A stretch of DNA of 64,000 bases from positions 1,116,001-1,180,000 of the forward strand of contig JALPQD010000513.1 of the NCBI GenBank assembly GCA_023101885.1, in the 5' to 3' direction. Positions within the stretch are counted from its first letter, which is position 1. Every line of letters begins with the position of its first letter. The translations under genes and the position numbers were made by a program. Positions 32,817 to 63,867 of this stretch are shown here, in pieces. This stretch comes from Typhlomys cinereus (taxonomy: Eukaryota; Chordata; Mammalia; Rodentia; Platacanthomyidae). The notes under the pieces are model-generated. The model was not told the DNA's origin, did not search any database, and saw only the letters and a program-made list of their open reading frames with translations.

Positions 32817-35004
32817 CTGACTTCAGTTCTTTTATGGGACGACCTGCCTCAGGCCACAGCTACTTCTGCACGGGTGACTTTTAATCTCAAGCTTCATGCT
32901 GAGGTGGCACTGATGCCAGTGTGTGCGTGTGTGGAATTAAGCTCCAGGTTCCACAAACATTCAGAAAGGGGGACATAGAAAAGAGAGATGAGGACTAGAG
33001 GCAGCCTTAAAAATATTGGTGTGAAAGTATTATGCTCCTGCCAACCTAGGACAAAATTGAAATACAGTGAATAAAAACAAAAGTCATAAGCATAATAAAT
33101 ACCCTTAAAGGGGAACCTATATAGTCAGCAAAAAATCTATCGCTAGGAACATAAATTTTGCTTAGTAGTAACAAATTCCTATAATCAGTAAGTACTTGAT
33201 GTGGGGTGAAGGAAACAACTCAGAAAGTACATTTTAAAGCAAGTTATGTAATTGGAAAGATCCACAAAGAAATAATTTGGCTAATAGCTATATGAGACAT
33301 CTTACATTCTAAAATTTTATGCATGATCTTCCTATTTACAATTGCTTAAAACTTAGCCATTTTTCTCTCAATGGGAGAATAAATTAAGCCCCAATAATTT
33401 GGAATTTAAAATTCAAAAAAGGATAAAAGTTATCTTTTAAATTCCAGCAAAAATTAAAAATCCTTACCAAGCAAATTCACAGTGTGAAAATACAATGGAA
33501 ATATTTTATCTTTTTAAGGGAGTATACCTTTTGTCATTACTTTTATTTAAAAAAAAATCAATGTGCCAATACAAATAACTGTGATCTCTAGGAGTAATTT
33601 TATGCTTGAAATTAATATTATCCCATCATACTTTTTATTGTATTAAAATGAGCATATGTTCATAAATTATAACTACTGAAAGTTTTAATTAGCTTTAAGA
33701 CTGTATCAGTCTACATCCCTGACTCCTCTTAGTCAGTTAAACTCTGTTTCTTCACTAATTGTAATGGGCTGAATTAACTTTTGAAGAGTCCTGAGATTGT
33801 TAATAATTAATGGGAAGGAAAATCTCATTTGCTGTTTGTTTTCCTATCTTGCAAAAATGATATAATAATTCTGAACAACATGTGTGAGGCTCAAAAAAAA
33901 TCCAGAAATAAGTATTTGACAACTTTCTCCCAAACTGCAATTAGGTAAAATAAACCCAGTCTATAAGTGTCAGTTTACTACTAAATGAAGGAAAAACCCC
34001 TTCTTTTCTGTATATGTAGAACTCTGTCTAAATACTGTCTTTAATGCCCATTATGTAAACAACAGTAAATATTCTAAATTGAATGCCGTATTAATGATTT
34101 ATTATTAAAAATTCAAACTGCATACGTTAATTTTTACTAATATTACAAAGAAAGGGGAAAGGCTAGAATTATCTATAAAAATAAAATATCTTAAACTCAA
34201 CATTTAAGCAAAATATAAAAGTTGCACACAAATTGCCAAATATAAACATAATAGAAAAAGTAACCTTAAAAATAAACTCATAATTGCTATTAAGAGATAA
34301 AATGAAAAAGTTTAATGTGCACATATGCTTGGAAACACACAGTATACTCCAAACAATCAATATAATTTTACTATCATTATATGATGTAGTATACAAAGAC
34401 TGAGGTGTGGTTTTTCAGTTTACTTACATCTGGATGAAGCTCACCAAATCCACAAGCAAGAATTGCCTGAATAACCATTTTCTGCTGTTAACTTCTTTTT
34501 AGTACAAGGAAAGTTGCTTTCTTATAGACTGCTGAGTTTCTAGTCATCTCCTATTTTCTTTTCTTTGTTTATCTCTTTTCCTCAGTACTAGGGGACTGAA
34601 ATCAGAGTTTTGTGCATACTAACAGGGCATATGCTTCATTTCACCACGAGTTAGTTCCCCAGTCCTATGTTCTATTGTTAATAAGTGATCACACCTTTTA
34701 AGCGTATTGTCATTTTTCAGAGTTCTCTCATCCTAGAGTCATTTAAAAAGTTATTAGCATCTAAAAAAGAAAATTTCCCTAAAGACTGACATATAATCAT
34801 TTTATTTTCTCTGCAGAAATGATCTCAATCATTTAACTTTCCCTTTATAAGCATTCTTCCTTACTAATGATTCATTAGAAATCAGGGGGTAATCTATGCT
34901 GAAAAAAAGAAAGATACAATAAAAAAAAAATCCTGGCAAGGTCCCTTTTCCTTGAGGCACTTACTATTATACTCATTACCTTGTTAAAAAGTTAAGTATT
35001 TTTG

Positions 35005-35054
35005 TTTTTTGAAAATTATTTATTCAATCGTGTGTGTATGTGCGCGTGCGCGTA

Positions 35055-35106
<52 letters not shown>

Positions 35107-35322
35107 ACCACGGGCGAATTTGGGAACCAGCATGGACCATCTCCACCTCCTCGTTTACTCTGCCCCAGGATTCACAGGCTCCGCCTCTACCAGGACCTTC
35201 ACACAGGCTGCCCCTGCTGCCCCTGCTTCCGCCCGGCGTCTGTAGATGGGGTCTAGGATTCAAACTCAGCACCTTCTGCTTGCAAGGCAGAAGCTTAACC
35301 CCTGAGCCACCTCTCCAGCCCC
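35005..35322 (-). repeat. Dip-like SINE in the AGO3 3'UTR with target-site duplication
   Basis: Full length and antisense to the + strand, with a long TG tract. AGTATTTTTG at 34995-35004 and 35323-35332 is the duplication. It is in the same sense as AGO3, so it would be carried in the mRNA. Confidence 0.93.
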
Positions 35323-36249
35323 AGTATTTTTGATATTTTATGTGCATTATAGATTGCTTCAAATACAGTTGAGAATTAAAAAAAATTGTTTTCAAATTTA
35401 CAAAATAAAGTTGGTGAACGTTAATTTAGACACTTTACTGAAAACAAACACAAAAACAAAACACACTTTCCCTGGTTCTAGACCAGATTCAGGACAACAA
35501 ATAACGTTAGTTATATGTAACTGTCATACTCTTTAGAATTTAAAATAATTTATCTTTAAAACTCTTAGCTTCATGCTATTTGTAAAATAAAAATTTACAG
35601 CACCCTCTTCGGAAAAGGCACTTTCTAAGAACCACCTTATTTAAAAAACAATTTGAAAACCAAATCCGTGTCTACCCTGAAGAGCATCTTTGCTTCTCTG
35701 AGACCTGACATAAGTGCAACATTAATTCTGGTTGCCTAGTCATTGGTTGAAAAAAGATGGGCTGGACAGATAATTTGAGAAGATCCTAATTTTGTCACAT
35801 TTTAACCTATACCTTCAATAGAAGTTTTTCACTGGTATTTCAACTCTCCACAAATTCACCATTCTTTTATCTTTAAATCAAATTAAAAACATTACTTTCA
35901 TACTTTAGCAACAAAAGATTCTTAAGATTTAATCAACAATTAAAAGCTGAGAACACTACTTTTGATAAGTCAAATAAATTTCAACTAGTTACATAAGTAC
36001 AAGTCTTAACTAGGAATACAATTTTGTTATGGAAAACTATAAACTTTAATGTACCATTTTTAGAAGCAGGACAAAATTTTATCTCCTTCATAAGATACTA
36101 TGTATAAAATTTCTTCCCTCCTCCTGAGACTAGGCTTGGCATTACTTAATCACAGCATCATTTTAAACATTACTAAGAGTTTCTGGAGATGATGATTCTT
36201 TCTGATTTCTTTTGTCTTTACTGGTAGAGAATGAAAGCAGGATGGTGCT

Positions 36250-36362
36250 ATGGAGCTCAGTCTGACTCTAAACTATACACAATCCAGGTTGGCCTTGAAC
36301 TCAAAACCCTCTGAACTCCCTCCAGAGTGCCAGGATTACAGGCGTGTGCTACCAGGCCTGGT
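36250..36362 (-). repeat. B1 SINE fragment
   Basis: CCAGGTTGGCCTTGAACTCA and CAGGATTACAGGCGTGTGC are antisense B1 landmarks. Confidence 0.75.
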
Positions 36363-36699
36363 CTCATTTCTGTATTTACTTTTACATACCTATTCATGGC
36401 TTATTTTTTTGACTCATGTACAGTCAAAGTGCTTTTAGGATTAAATGGAAGGAAAATAGGAAAACAAAGACATACTCTAAATCTTATATTGACACTGATG
36501 TAAAACTCCCAACTATTATAAAAAAGATATTAAAGATATTCACAAATTTTCAAAAAGCACGAAAAAGATCAATGTTTTGTAAAACAGTTGAAATAAAAAT
36601 GCTCAACTCGTGATGTCCTTTTGCATCTTGACTAATTTATCTTACTCATAAAACGTAAGTAAGGTACAAGGACTTTTTAGAGGCAGTCTTGTTCTATAA

Positions 36700-36845
36700 C
36701 AGCTTGCGGGTACCCAAAGGGATGAGTTAAGCAAGGCTTTTTTATTTATTTAGGGCATGGAGTAGCTGAGCCTTATCCTTGAACTCTTGATCAATCTGAC
36801 TCCACTTTCTGAAGTTGAGATTACAGGCGTGTGCCACCATGACTG
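36700..36845 (-). repeat. B1 SINE, diverged
   Basis: GAGATTACAGGCGTGTGCC close to the high end and a T run at the low end. Confidence 0.65.
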
Positions 36846-39237
36846 GCTTAAGGGAACATTTAACTCAGGATTAATGACACTACTGAAGATTATAAGAAGT
36901 ATCAGTTCAACTTCTTGGCAAAACAAGACTATCAAGGTTTGAAATAGGATGGGTGTAGAACGGTATACGGGTCCCAGTGGCTAGCTCCCTGAATTTCATA
37001 AAAACCAAGGCCTCTGAAAAGATCCACCACACTTCCAGGAGAGCAGTCTATTGGTGGCTTTCCAAGAGCTCACGCTTTCTTTTAACACTGAGGTTCTGCC
37101 GGCCTTTTCCCCTCAGTGACAGCTCGTTTCTTATTTCCCCAAACATACTTCAGGCCTGTCATCCTAAGATCCACGAGACAGCGTTCAAATCAATATTAGG
37201 CTGTGGTGGATCATAGAAAACCTGGCTTGGAAAACTAGTATTAGTTTAATGTGTCTCCTGCTCTGTTGACTGGGCTAGCTGGGCTCCTTGGCGTATTATT
37301 AATTTTTGGAAGGCAAGAAATTTAGAGCAGAATCTTCATCAAGTGCCTTCTAGAACATCCAGAATATTCTTACTGGAATCCCTTCCAGATTCTCTTCTAA
37401 GAAGAAAAATAAATCGATACGCTGTAAACAGGGATATTCCTAGACTTTTTTTCTGAGAAACTTATTAAAGAGTAATTATTAAAAAATGAAAAGACATATG
37501 CATTTCTGTGAAAATGTGCCAAAAACCAGCACTAAAAAGACTGAAATATTCCATTTCAAACTGTAAAAGTTATAATCTATATTTCTAAAATAAAGGATAT
37601 TTTGATATTAAATTAAAACTAAAGGGCGACAACCATTGTTACCTTAAAATTTTATGTCCTTAAAATTATCTAAAAATCACAACAACAACAACAATAAAAG
37701 GGTCCCCTTATTGGTTAGTACAGTAACTCTTAGACTCTAGTAAATAAATATAGCAGCTCCAGTATTATAAAGGTATGGTCCTCAATGGCAGTAACTTGAT
37801 ACTGTATTACAGTGTCAACTAACATGCACTTTATACCAATTCATTTGCCATCAAAAATAAACATTAAACTCCCAACTCCTCTCCACAGGAAAATCAGTTA
37901 TATCAGTTACTTAGATTGACACTGTCAACCTTAAAGACTTATCATAAAAAAACAGCAGGGCAAAATTTAGCATTCATAGAGTGAAGAAGAGTAGGGGTAG
38001 AAAAGTCACTGTGAATTTCATAATGTTTAAAGTAAAAAGGAGACTTCGTTTAAATAAAAATTCTGACTTTAAGTGCAAAAATAAATAGTACAAATAACAA
38101 GAAATATTTGCTATCAACCTTTTACCTTAAAATTCTAAGCACAGGTGTCTTAGAATTAAATTAGGTATATGAATTTATTACAAGACCAAATAGAAATATA
38201 CTACATATATTTTTCTTCTAAGTTAACCTTAAACTAATGATGCCAAATAATACAAGAGCACTCTAAAAAAGAAACCATTCAAAAAGTAAAACTTCATATT
38301 TTAGAAAAAACACCTTTCCCCTAAAAAAAAGTCCTTCCAAATAAGAGTTGAATTAAGGAATTCACTTTAGCATATGAGATCAGGTAGTGTGGAAGAAAAA
38401 AGACAGGGTGTCTACTAGTTGCTCCCTCGCGTTTCCCAGTGAGCAGTGCAGTTGTCACTGACAAGGGGAGAAGCGCAGACCACGCCAGGAGGCCTCATGG
38501 CTGCACATTGTCCCCTACATTCCAGGAGCCGGAGCGATGGCGCTCACTGGAGAGAGGACTGCTTGAGCTCAGGGGTCTGAGCACCTTGCACAGTATCAAG
38601 GACGTTATTTCCAGAACAAACAACCCCCAAACATGCTTTAAACATTTTTGGGGGGGGTTGGGGGTGGGGAGGAGATGGGAGAATTTGGAAGGAAAAAAAA
38701 AATACAAACCATACAAATATCTTTTGTAAAGTGCTTTGAAACAGTGTGGTATATTGCATTTCAGGTACTTCAAAATAATAAACATGAAATACAGTACTTT
38801 TTTAGTTTTCTGGCAGAGGGACAGACGATTGCACACCTGTTGCAGGACATGGGCTCAGATTTTAGGTTCAAAATACAGTAAATTGGCAATAGTGGATTAA
38901 AAATAAGAGAGAATAAGGATAGAAATCTATTACTTTTCATGTGCAGATGGAATTCTAAAAGGCTAACAATGTTCACTGGAAACAGTCAGCAGAGCCTACA
39001 CTCAACCAGTGTTAAAACCAAAAACAACAAACTTAAAACAATTTTCAAGAACTACAAAGTGCAAAGTTCTCCTGAATACAGTGTTACTGATAAACTTAAT
39101 TGACAGCTTTATAGTACTTTGATTAAAGAAATCAATAAAACAAAAACTTGCAAAAAAGTCTTCCCCACATTTTAGAGACAACTCATTTAAGATAACTGAA
39201 ATCCTAAACTCCTTGGTCATTATCATCTAATTTATAT

Positions 39238-39250
39238 ATGATTTTTATTA

Positions 39251-39306
<56 letters not shown>

Positions 39307-39508
39307 TGTGGAGGCCCAACAGTCAATCATCCTAGATTACTTTTATTTCCTATTTGCTATGCTCTGGGGTTTCCCAGGCTATGTCTTCCAGAGCAGGAAG
39401 TACAGGCTGTTGCCTTTTCCGCCTGGTGTTTTTTTACATGGGATTTGAACTCAGGACCTTCTGCTTGTGAGGCAGAGGCTTAAATCTGGAGCCATCTCTC
39501 TAGTCCTT
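39238..39508 (-). repeat. B2-superfamily SINE with long (TG)n
   Basis: A TG tract from 39254 to 39304 is followed by the antisense body, ending GAGCCATCTCTCTAGTCC. Confidence 0.85.
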
Positions 39509-41248
39509 ATCTTAATTTTATAAAGAAAGTTGGTTAGATTGGTGATAAATCAGCAAAAATTCTTTTAAAAATTAGCAATGGGTATCTGGCTAGTGTGAGT
39601 CTTAAAATGAACATGATCTATTTTTAAATAATTTAAAAATAATTTAAATCTTAAGTTGGTCATTGTTTTTTCTTAAATCAAAGTACAATTTTATTTCTAA
39701 TCTTCAAGGTCAGACTCATTTGTCAATTTAACTTCCTTCACCATGATTTTTTAAAGACATGCGTTAAACTGAAAATTATGAGCTCTTCTTTTGGAAATTG
39801 AGGGTGTATTACTTTGTCCCTTAAAAATGACAGAGGTGAAAAAAAAATGACAGAGGTGCCTGCTTTTCCTATTATTTGTGGTAAACATGTCAGACACAAC
39901 TTTCCTTTAAAACTGGTTATTGCACTAAAAGACAGCAAAAATTAGATGGTTCTTAAATATGATATTTCTATAAAAATGTAGCTAATACAGTTCTATAATT
40001 ATTAAAGCACTATTGTGATAAATATAAAAGGGAAGTTATACTTTAAAACAAATACATATATGTTTATATATACACACATACATATATATAAAAAATATAT
40101 ATGAAAATCACATTAAGGTATGGGAGGCAGCAAGTAAACTAGCAAAAATAAAAATAAAAACTAATTCCCTCTCTCTTTCCACCCATTTTCAAAGGCCTCA
40201 ACTTTACAGAGTTTCAATTTTTTAAGATGTTTACCCTTTACAAAAACTTGAAGGGATTTCCAAGTATAACTCATAGAAACAGAAGGCTTTTGGACATATG
40301 TCACTGATCAGAAAGAATCAGAACTTCTGACAAGGCTTTATATTTATAGCAGTTTGAAGAAACTCACTAAAGAAAAAGTATATAGGCTGCGACTGCTTAT
40401 GTACACATTGCACACATCGAAAAGTTCAGAGCAAGAAGGAGCAGATGTACAGGCAAAAAACAGTGTTAAGAGTTGAGGACTCAGAACTGTGTATGAGACA
40501 GGAGCCAGGAGTAAGATGTGTAAAATAATAGATATCTGATTTGCCATGCTTTACTTCAAATGAATCATATATGGACATTTCATGTCATCTGTAGCATTAG
40601 GAATAAAAATGTAGATGATGAAGGAAAAGGAGGTAGAGAAAGAAATAAAAGTGGTAGTAAGGAGAAGATGAAAGGAAAAGAAGTTCCCCAATGAAATGGA
40701 CTATAAAATACATACACATAGACACATATATATCTATTGTCAATTAGATCTAGATATATATGCATATGGAGTATGCATGTACATATTTTAAAACACAGAC
40801 TCCTTTTACAAGAATATATGAATGCACATTAATTTTTTGAACACATAATTGTGAACAATCACTTAATTATTTGTGTAATGAGTGTTTTTAACCCACCATT
40901 CACTTTTCTTTTACTTTTTTTTTTTTTTTTTTGCAAAGATAGTTGTGCTGCCAAGCATCTTGAGGTAAAGGCATTAAAAGGATTAGACTACAAGTGAAAA
41001 CGAAATAATTGCAATACTTCCTACAGGAGACTGCACAAAAAGCAACTGGCTGGTTTCATATTGCATAATAATGCTGTGTTACTTGATGAAGTAAACAATT
41101 TTCCTTGAATCAACATCAGGACTAGACCCCCACACAGTGTTGGCTTCTGTATAGCTGGAGGTATCCTACTGAACTGACTCCACGGGAAACGTACGTTGTA
41201 GGCGAATCCATCTTCAGTTCTTCCTCTCACAGAATACATTTGGACTTG

Positions 41249-59125
<17,877 letters not shown>

Positions 59126-59237
59126 TTACTTACCTGAAAAACAAACAAACAAAATGCACTAAGGAATACATCTCTGTATTTTATTGCAGTATTCCCAAAA
59201 TGACACTAACACTAAAACAATGCATTAAAAATATTTG

Positions 59238-59505
59238 GAGAGCAGAAGAGATGACTTAGAGGTTAAAACCCAGGTAAAAGTGGGGGGAGGGGAAGTAAAA
59301 GTACAGTAGTGAGCTTATGATTCCAGTCCCAGAAGGTGGAGCCTGAAACTCCCCGGCCTTAAAAGAATAAGGTGGAGAAGTCATTGAGGAGAATCCTGCT
59401 CATCGCTCTCAGTCTTCCATAAGCATGTCACTCACAAAGATGTGTACACCGAGCCCACATACATGTAAACATGTGCGCGCACACATATCCTCCAAACACA
59501 TGTGA
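59238..59505 (+). repeat. Old B2-superfamily SINE
   Basis: GGAGAGCAGAAGATGACTTA-like 5' part and a CA-rich end near 59490; diverged. Confidence 0.55.
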
Positions 59506-59745
59506 AATAGAAAAAGAAAAAATGTACTGCAAATTTAAATATTTTTCTAGCTGGTTTCTTCTTTGCATATGAAGTTTATTTGTGAAGGAAACAAGAAGCT
59601 TTCCTCTCCAAATATGAAAGACTGCTTGAGCTAAAGACAATTGAGACCCAGAGGAACTCCCTGCCTTTTTTCTCTGCTTGATTTACAAGGACAGATGGTC
59701 TTTCTCTCTGCCCCCACTTTTCTAGTCTAAAGACAGGATGTGAAC

Positions 59746-60148
59746 TGTGACAGACACATGTCAATCTGACAACTGAAGGCTTAAGCTCTGCTCACAGTTG
59801 TGAAGATCTAGTAGTTAGGCCCTGAGCAGGCTTGAAGGAAATTGTCTGATTGATGGGGAAGGCCCAGCCCACGATGGGTGGGACTTTTCCCTGAGCAGGT
59901 AGGTAAGATGGAGGGTGATTCGGGGAGCTGGAATTCTTTGGTATACTTGGCTAAACAAGTTCTTGTCCTTTTCTTGAAGGGCCTGTAGATAAGGTGTAGC
60001 CAGTTCCCTTGACTCCTGGCATTGGTATGAGTTCTCCTGACAAGCTGGACTAAGACTGTAACTGGACAACTGAAAGCCAGAATAAAACTCCTTCTTCCCT
60101 TAAGCTGTTTGGTCATGAATTTATAGCAATATGCAGACTAATAGCGAC
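59746..60148 (+). repeat. Roughly 400-bp repeat, same family as 22036, most diverged copy
   Basis: GATGGGGAAGGCCCAGCCCA and CCCTTAAGCTGTTTGGTCAT align in order with the other two copies. Confidence 0.75.
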
Positions 60149-60734
60149 ATGGATTTTTTTCCTTCTAAAATCTGTTAACTTAGAGATGATGCCAGAGGAA
60201 TGTGGCCACAAATTTTATTCTATTAGTGTTTTCTGCACACTTACTTTTCCAGCTTCCACTTTTGCGGTGGAGCCGTCATTTGTTTAAAATTCATAATTAT
60301 TTGATATGCTATATAGAAGTCAGACCCCCAACACTGCTTTGAGTTACTTTTCTGCTATGGGATGTATCTATACACATTAATTACTCCTATCAGCCTGCCT
60401 TTTGCTTCAGTGGTTCAATTATGAACTTAAAAAGTTAAGAAAAAACCATTTTCCTTCCTTTATCATCATAAAATTATGCAACTACAAACATGAAAAATAT
60501 AAAAAGAAAAATAAACGCAACTGTTTACTATCATTTGTTGTAATCTTTTCCTATAATTTTCTCATTTATATTAATTCATTTATAGTCACAGTATTCTTTT
60601 GACTTTCAATCCTATTCTTTAATATCTAGTTTAAGGAGAAGCGTCATAGTGTTAATTAAAAAAAGACTCGTGTTCTTTTTCCTTTTTCATAAAGGAAATC
60701 TAAGTCTAAATTTTTACCATAAAGACTGCAGTTG

Positions 60735-60945
60735 TAGAACAGCAAGATATATCAAATGGTAAAGGTGCTTCCTGGCAAGTCAGATGACATGTGTTTAATT
60801 CCGGGAACCCACCTCAAGGCAGGACAGAAGTGACTCCACAAAGTTGTTCTCTGACTCCACACAGGTGGTGTGGTACATGCATCCACACACACTATACCAA
60901 TAAAAACATGCATACCACACACACCAATAAAAAAACAAAGAAAAG
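60735..60945 (+). repeat. Old B2-superfamily SINE
   Basis: It has diverged box sequences and a CA-rich end with CCAATAAAAAAACA. Confidence 0.5.
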
Positions 60946-61364
60946 ATTCTAGTTGTGCATAATTATGAGTGTTCATGTGCATATATGTGTATGAGACAAT
61001 GTCTCTCACTGGCCCACAACTTTGCTAAGCATGCTAGGCTAGCTGCCCAGAGCTCCAGAAACCACTGCCTCCCCTCTCAATGGTGCCGGGACTTACAACC
61101 ACAGTCGCCATGCTTGACTTTTTATATGGGTTCTGTATAGCCACTTAGGTCCTTACGTTTATGAGGAAAGTGATTTACTGAGTGAGCTATCTTCTCAGTA
61201 CTTACATAATTTATTATATATATATAAATATATATTTATACATATATAAATAAGAGGAATTTAAAAATTAAAGCTAAGGACATAAATCTATTTTGAAACC
61301 TACCATTTTCATTTAATATAATATGGTTTTCATTTTCAATATATAGGTTGTTCTTATTACTTTT

Positions 61365-61662
61365 TTAAAAAATTTTTTTATTATTATTTATTCAACTGTG
61401 CGCATGTGCGTATGTATGTGCATGCGTGTGTGTGTGTGTGTCTGTGTATGTGTATGTGTAGAACCATGGACGAATTCGGGAACCACCATGGACGCCTCCA
61501 CCTCCTTCTGCCCTGGGATTCACAGGCTCCGCCCTACCAGGACCAGAAGCGCAGGCCGCCCCCGCTTCCGCCTGGCGTCTATACGTGGGATCTGGGATCC
61601 GAACTCAGGACCTTCTGCCTAGCAAGGCGGAGGCTTAACCCCTGAGCCACCTCTCCAGCCCC
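61365..61662 (-). repeat. Young Dip-like SINE with 16-bp target-site duplication
   Basis: TGTTCTTATTACTTTT at 61349-61364 and 61663-61678 flanks a full-length copy. Confidence 0.95.
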
Positions 61663-61894
61663 TGTTCTTATTACTTTTAACAACAGCAGTTACTCTGTTT
61701 TCAAATGCCATAATATATATAACCAGTCAAATAACGGTATATTTTTAGTTTGTTTTCACTTTTCATTATTTTGAATAATAATATCTTTTTGTTTCACTAT
61801 ATCTTCAGGATATATTTCTGTAACTAAAGCTAAGGACCTCATAAAGAGATTGTGTGTAAACACAAGAATATATAAAGGAATATTTTTACATTTC

Positions 61895-62045
61895 TATTTA
61901 TTTATTTCCCTTTTGTGTGTGGCAGGATATGCACGGCACAGTGTGCATGTGGAGGTCAGAGGACAACTTGCTGGAACTGGTTCTCTCCTTCCACATGGAC
62001 TCCCGGAATTCCTGGGCTCTACCCACTAAGCCATCTCACTGGTCC
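61895..62045 (-). repeat. B3-like SINE fragment
   Basis: TGTGCATGTGGAGGTCAGAG and CACTAAGCCATCTCACTGG lie in antisense order. Confidence 0.7.
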
Positions 62046-62395
62046 TATTTAAAATACTTTTAGAGACGTTAACCTGACAAATTGAATGCCATAAAGGTTT
62101 ATTCATTCAACAAAAATCTAATATGTAATAATACTAGTACTAGAAAAAGCCTGTAGACACAGTTTCTGCCCTCGTGGAATTTAATTAAATAAAAGGCATC
62201 TAATTAAATAAAAGGCATTAACTACATAAGTGCTCAAATTTAATAATGCACTTGCAAAAGTGATATTAAGGAAAGTTACAAGACTCTACATAAGATAAAG
62301 ATTTTTTTTTTTAGGTATAGAAGAAACAAAATGACTGGAATCCCTGTGAGAATCTAAAAGTAACAGGCAAATTACAGTGAAAACAACACTGAAAG

Positions 62396-62668
62396 GCTGG
62401 AGAGGTGGCTCAGGGGTTAAGCCTCTGCCTTGCAGGCGGAAGGTCCTGAGTTCGGATCCTAGACCTCACGTATAGATGCTGGGCAGAAGCAGGGGCGGCC
62501 TGCGTTTCTGGTTCTGGTAGGGTGGAGCCTGTGAATCCCAGGGCAGAGTAAACAAGAAGGAGGTGGAGGTGGTCCATGGTGGTTCCCAAATTCGTCCGTG
62601 GTTCTGCACACACACAAACACACACACACATGCACATACGCGCACACACACAATTGAATAAATAATAA
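62396..62668 (+). repeat. Young Dip-like SINE
   Basis: GGCTGGAGAGGTGGCTCAGG starts the copy; the tail is CAATTGAATAAATAATAAT. ACACTGAAAG lies on both sides. Confidence 0.92.
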
Positions 62669-62929
62669 TAAAAAAAAGAAAACTACACTGAAAGAGCTTT
62701 GAACAGTGGGATAGGGAGGCCGCCAAAAAAGCATGGTTAAAATTAACCGCTTTCTGGGGTGTACCCTGGCCACCTTCACCTTTGATAGCAGGCACTTGCC
62801 ATGACCAGCAGAGGATTACATTCTGCCCAGAGTTCTAGAACCATATCACAAAGTTACTGGCTTGTTTTATGGATATTTCCATTCCATTTTACTTTCTTTC
62901 CAATTGGTTTGGAAGCAATCAAAATGCTT

Positions 62930-63475
62930 TAAATGACAAATGGATAAATGAATAGCAGCATATTTATAGACAAAGAAATGACTTATCAATTCCCAAAGAA
63001 GATATGGAGGAATCTTAAGTGCGCATTGCTAAGTGAAAGCAACCAGAATGAAAGGCTACTGCATGACTCCAATTCTGTGACAGTCTTGGAAAAACAAAAC
63101 CACAGAAATATTAAAAAAAAAAAAAACAAGATTCAGGGGAGAAAATGAACAGGTGGTTTTAAAAGCAGTCAAATTATTCTGTGTGATTTAGCAGTAATAG
63201 ATACATATACATGTTATGATGCATTTGCCGGAACCCACAGAACTGTACATGAAGAATGAACCTTAATGTAAACTGTGGACAATAAATTAATAATAATATG
63301 TGAATATTGCTGGCTCATACATGTACCACATTAAGGAAAGTAAGAGGTTAACATTCTGTAGGAAAAGCAATTTGCAAGGAACAGGTGGCACAGGGAAAGC
63401 TCCCATATTATCTCAATTTTTCTGTAAATGTAAATTTACTCCAACTCTGCATCCTAGGGAAGCACTTAACACTGT
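62930..63475 (+). mobile_element. Ancient L1 (L1M-type) 3' end
   Basis: The order of blocks, AAATGACAAATGGATAAATG, ACTGTACATGAAGAATGAAC and AATGTAAACTGTGGAC, then the stretch ending TATCTCAATTTTTCTG, resembles mammalian-wide old L1 3' ends. The assignment is from memory of the family and was not searched. Confidence 0.6.
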
Positions 63476-63867
63476 GCACTGTGCATTTGTGAACATCTTT
63501 TTATAAGACAGTTGATCACTGATTTCATGTTTGATGTCCTTCATTTACTTTTTTCACTGTGATTCTTTCCTTACTGAACTTCAGAAAGTTATAGTCTTTT
63601 TCTTATTATTAACTTGTAAACTATCTTGAATTTTAGAACTATAGTTTTTATCACTACAAAACATTTTATCAATATACTGCAATTTACTTATTGTTTTTAA
63701 AGTTTTAAAGTTTCCAAATAGCATAGAATTTGTTATAAAAGTTTTGTGAATAGAGATTTTTCTGCATTATAAATTCCCTTCCCTTAACTATGTTCTTGGA
63801 ATTTGAAATACTGAATTGCATACTAAGAATGTGTATTTAGTATCTGGGATGTACTAAGCACCATAGA

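Larger units (their letters stand above)
27060..41248 (-). other. AGO3: Long AGO3 3'UTR (inferred)
   Basis: After the stop codon about 14.2 kb of AT-rich, mostly unique sequence follows on the - strand, ending near a canonical AATAAA at 27083-27078. The stretch holds few SINEs, in contrast to the dense repeats just outside it. Mammalian AGO3 is known for a very long 3'UTR. Earlier poly(A) signals occur on this strand, so shorter forms are likely. The distal end is inferred from sequence alone. Confidence 0.65.

Noticed and set aside
32403..32978. Overlapping + strand open frames with a periodic protein pattern (repeats of GVHATTPGLHWGS type).
   Set aside because: The 31-bp minisatellite lacks stop codons in all frames, so openness is automatic. 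The region lies in an inferred 3'UTR on the other strand.
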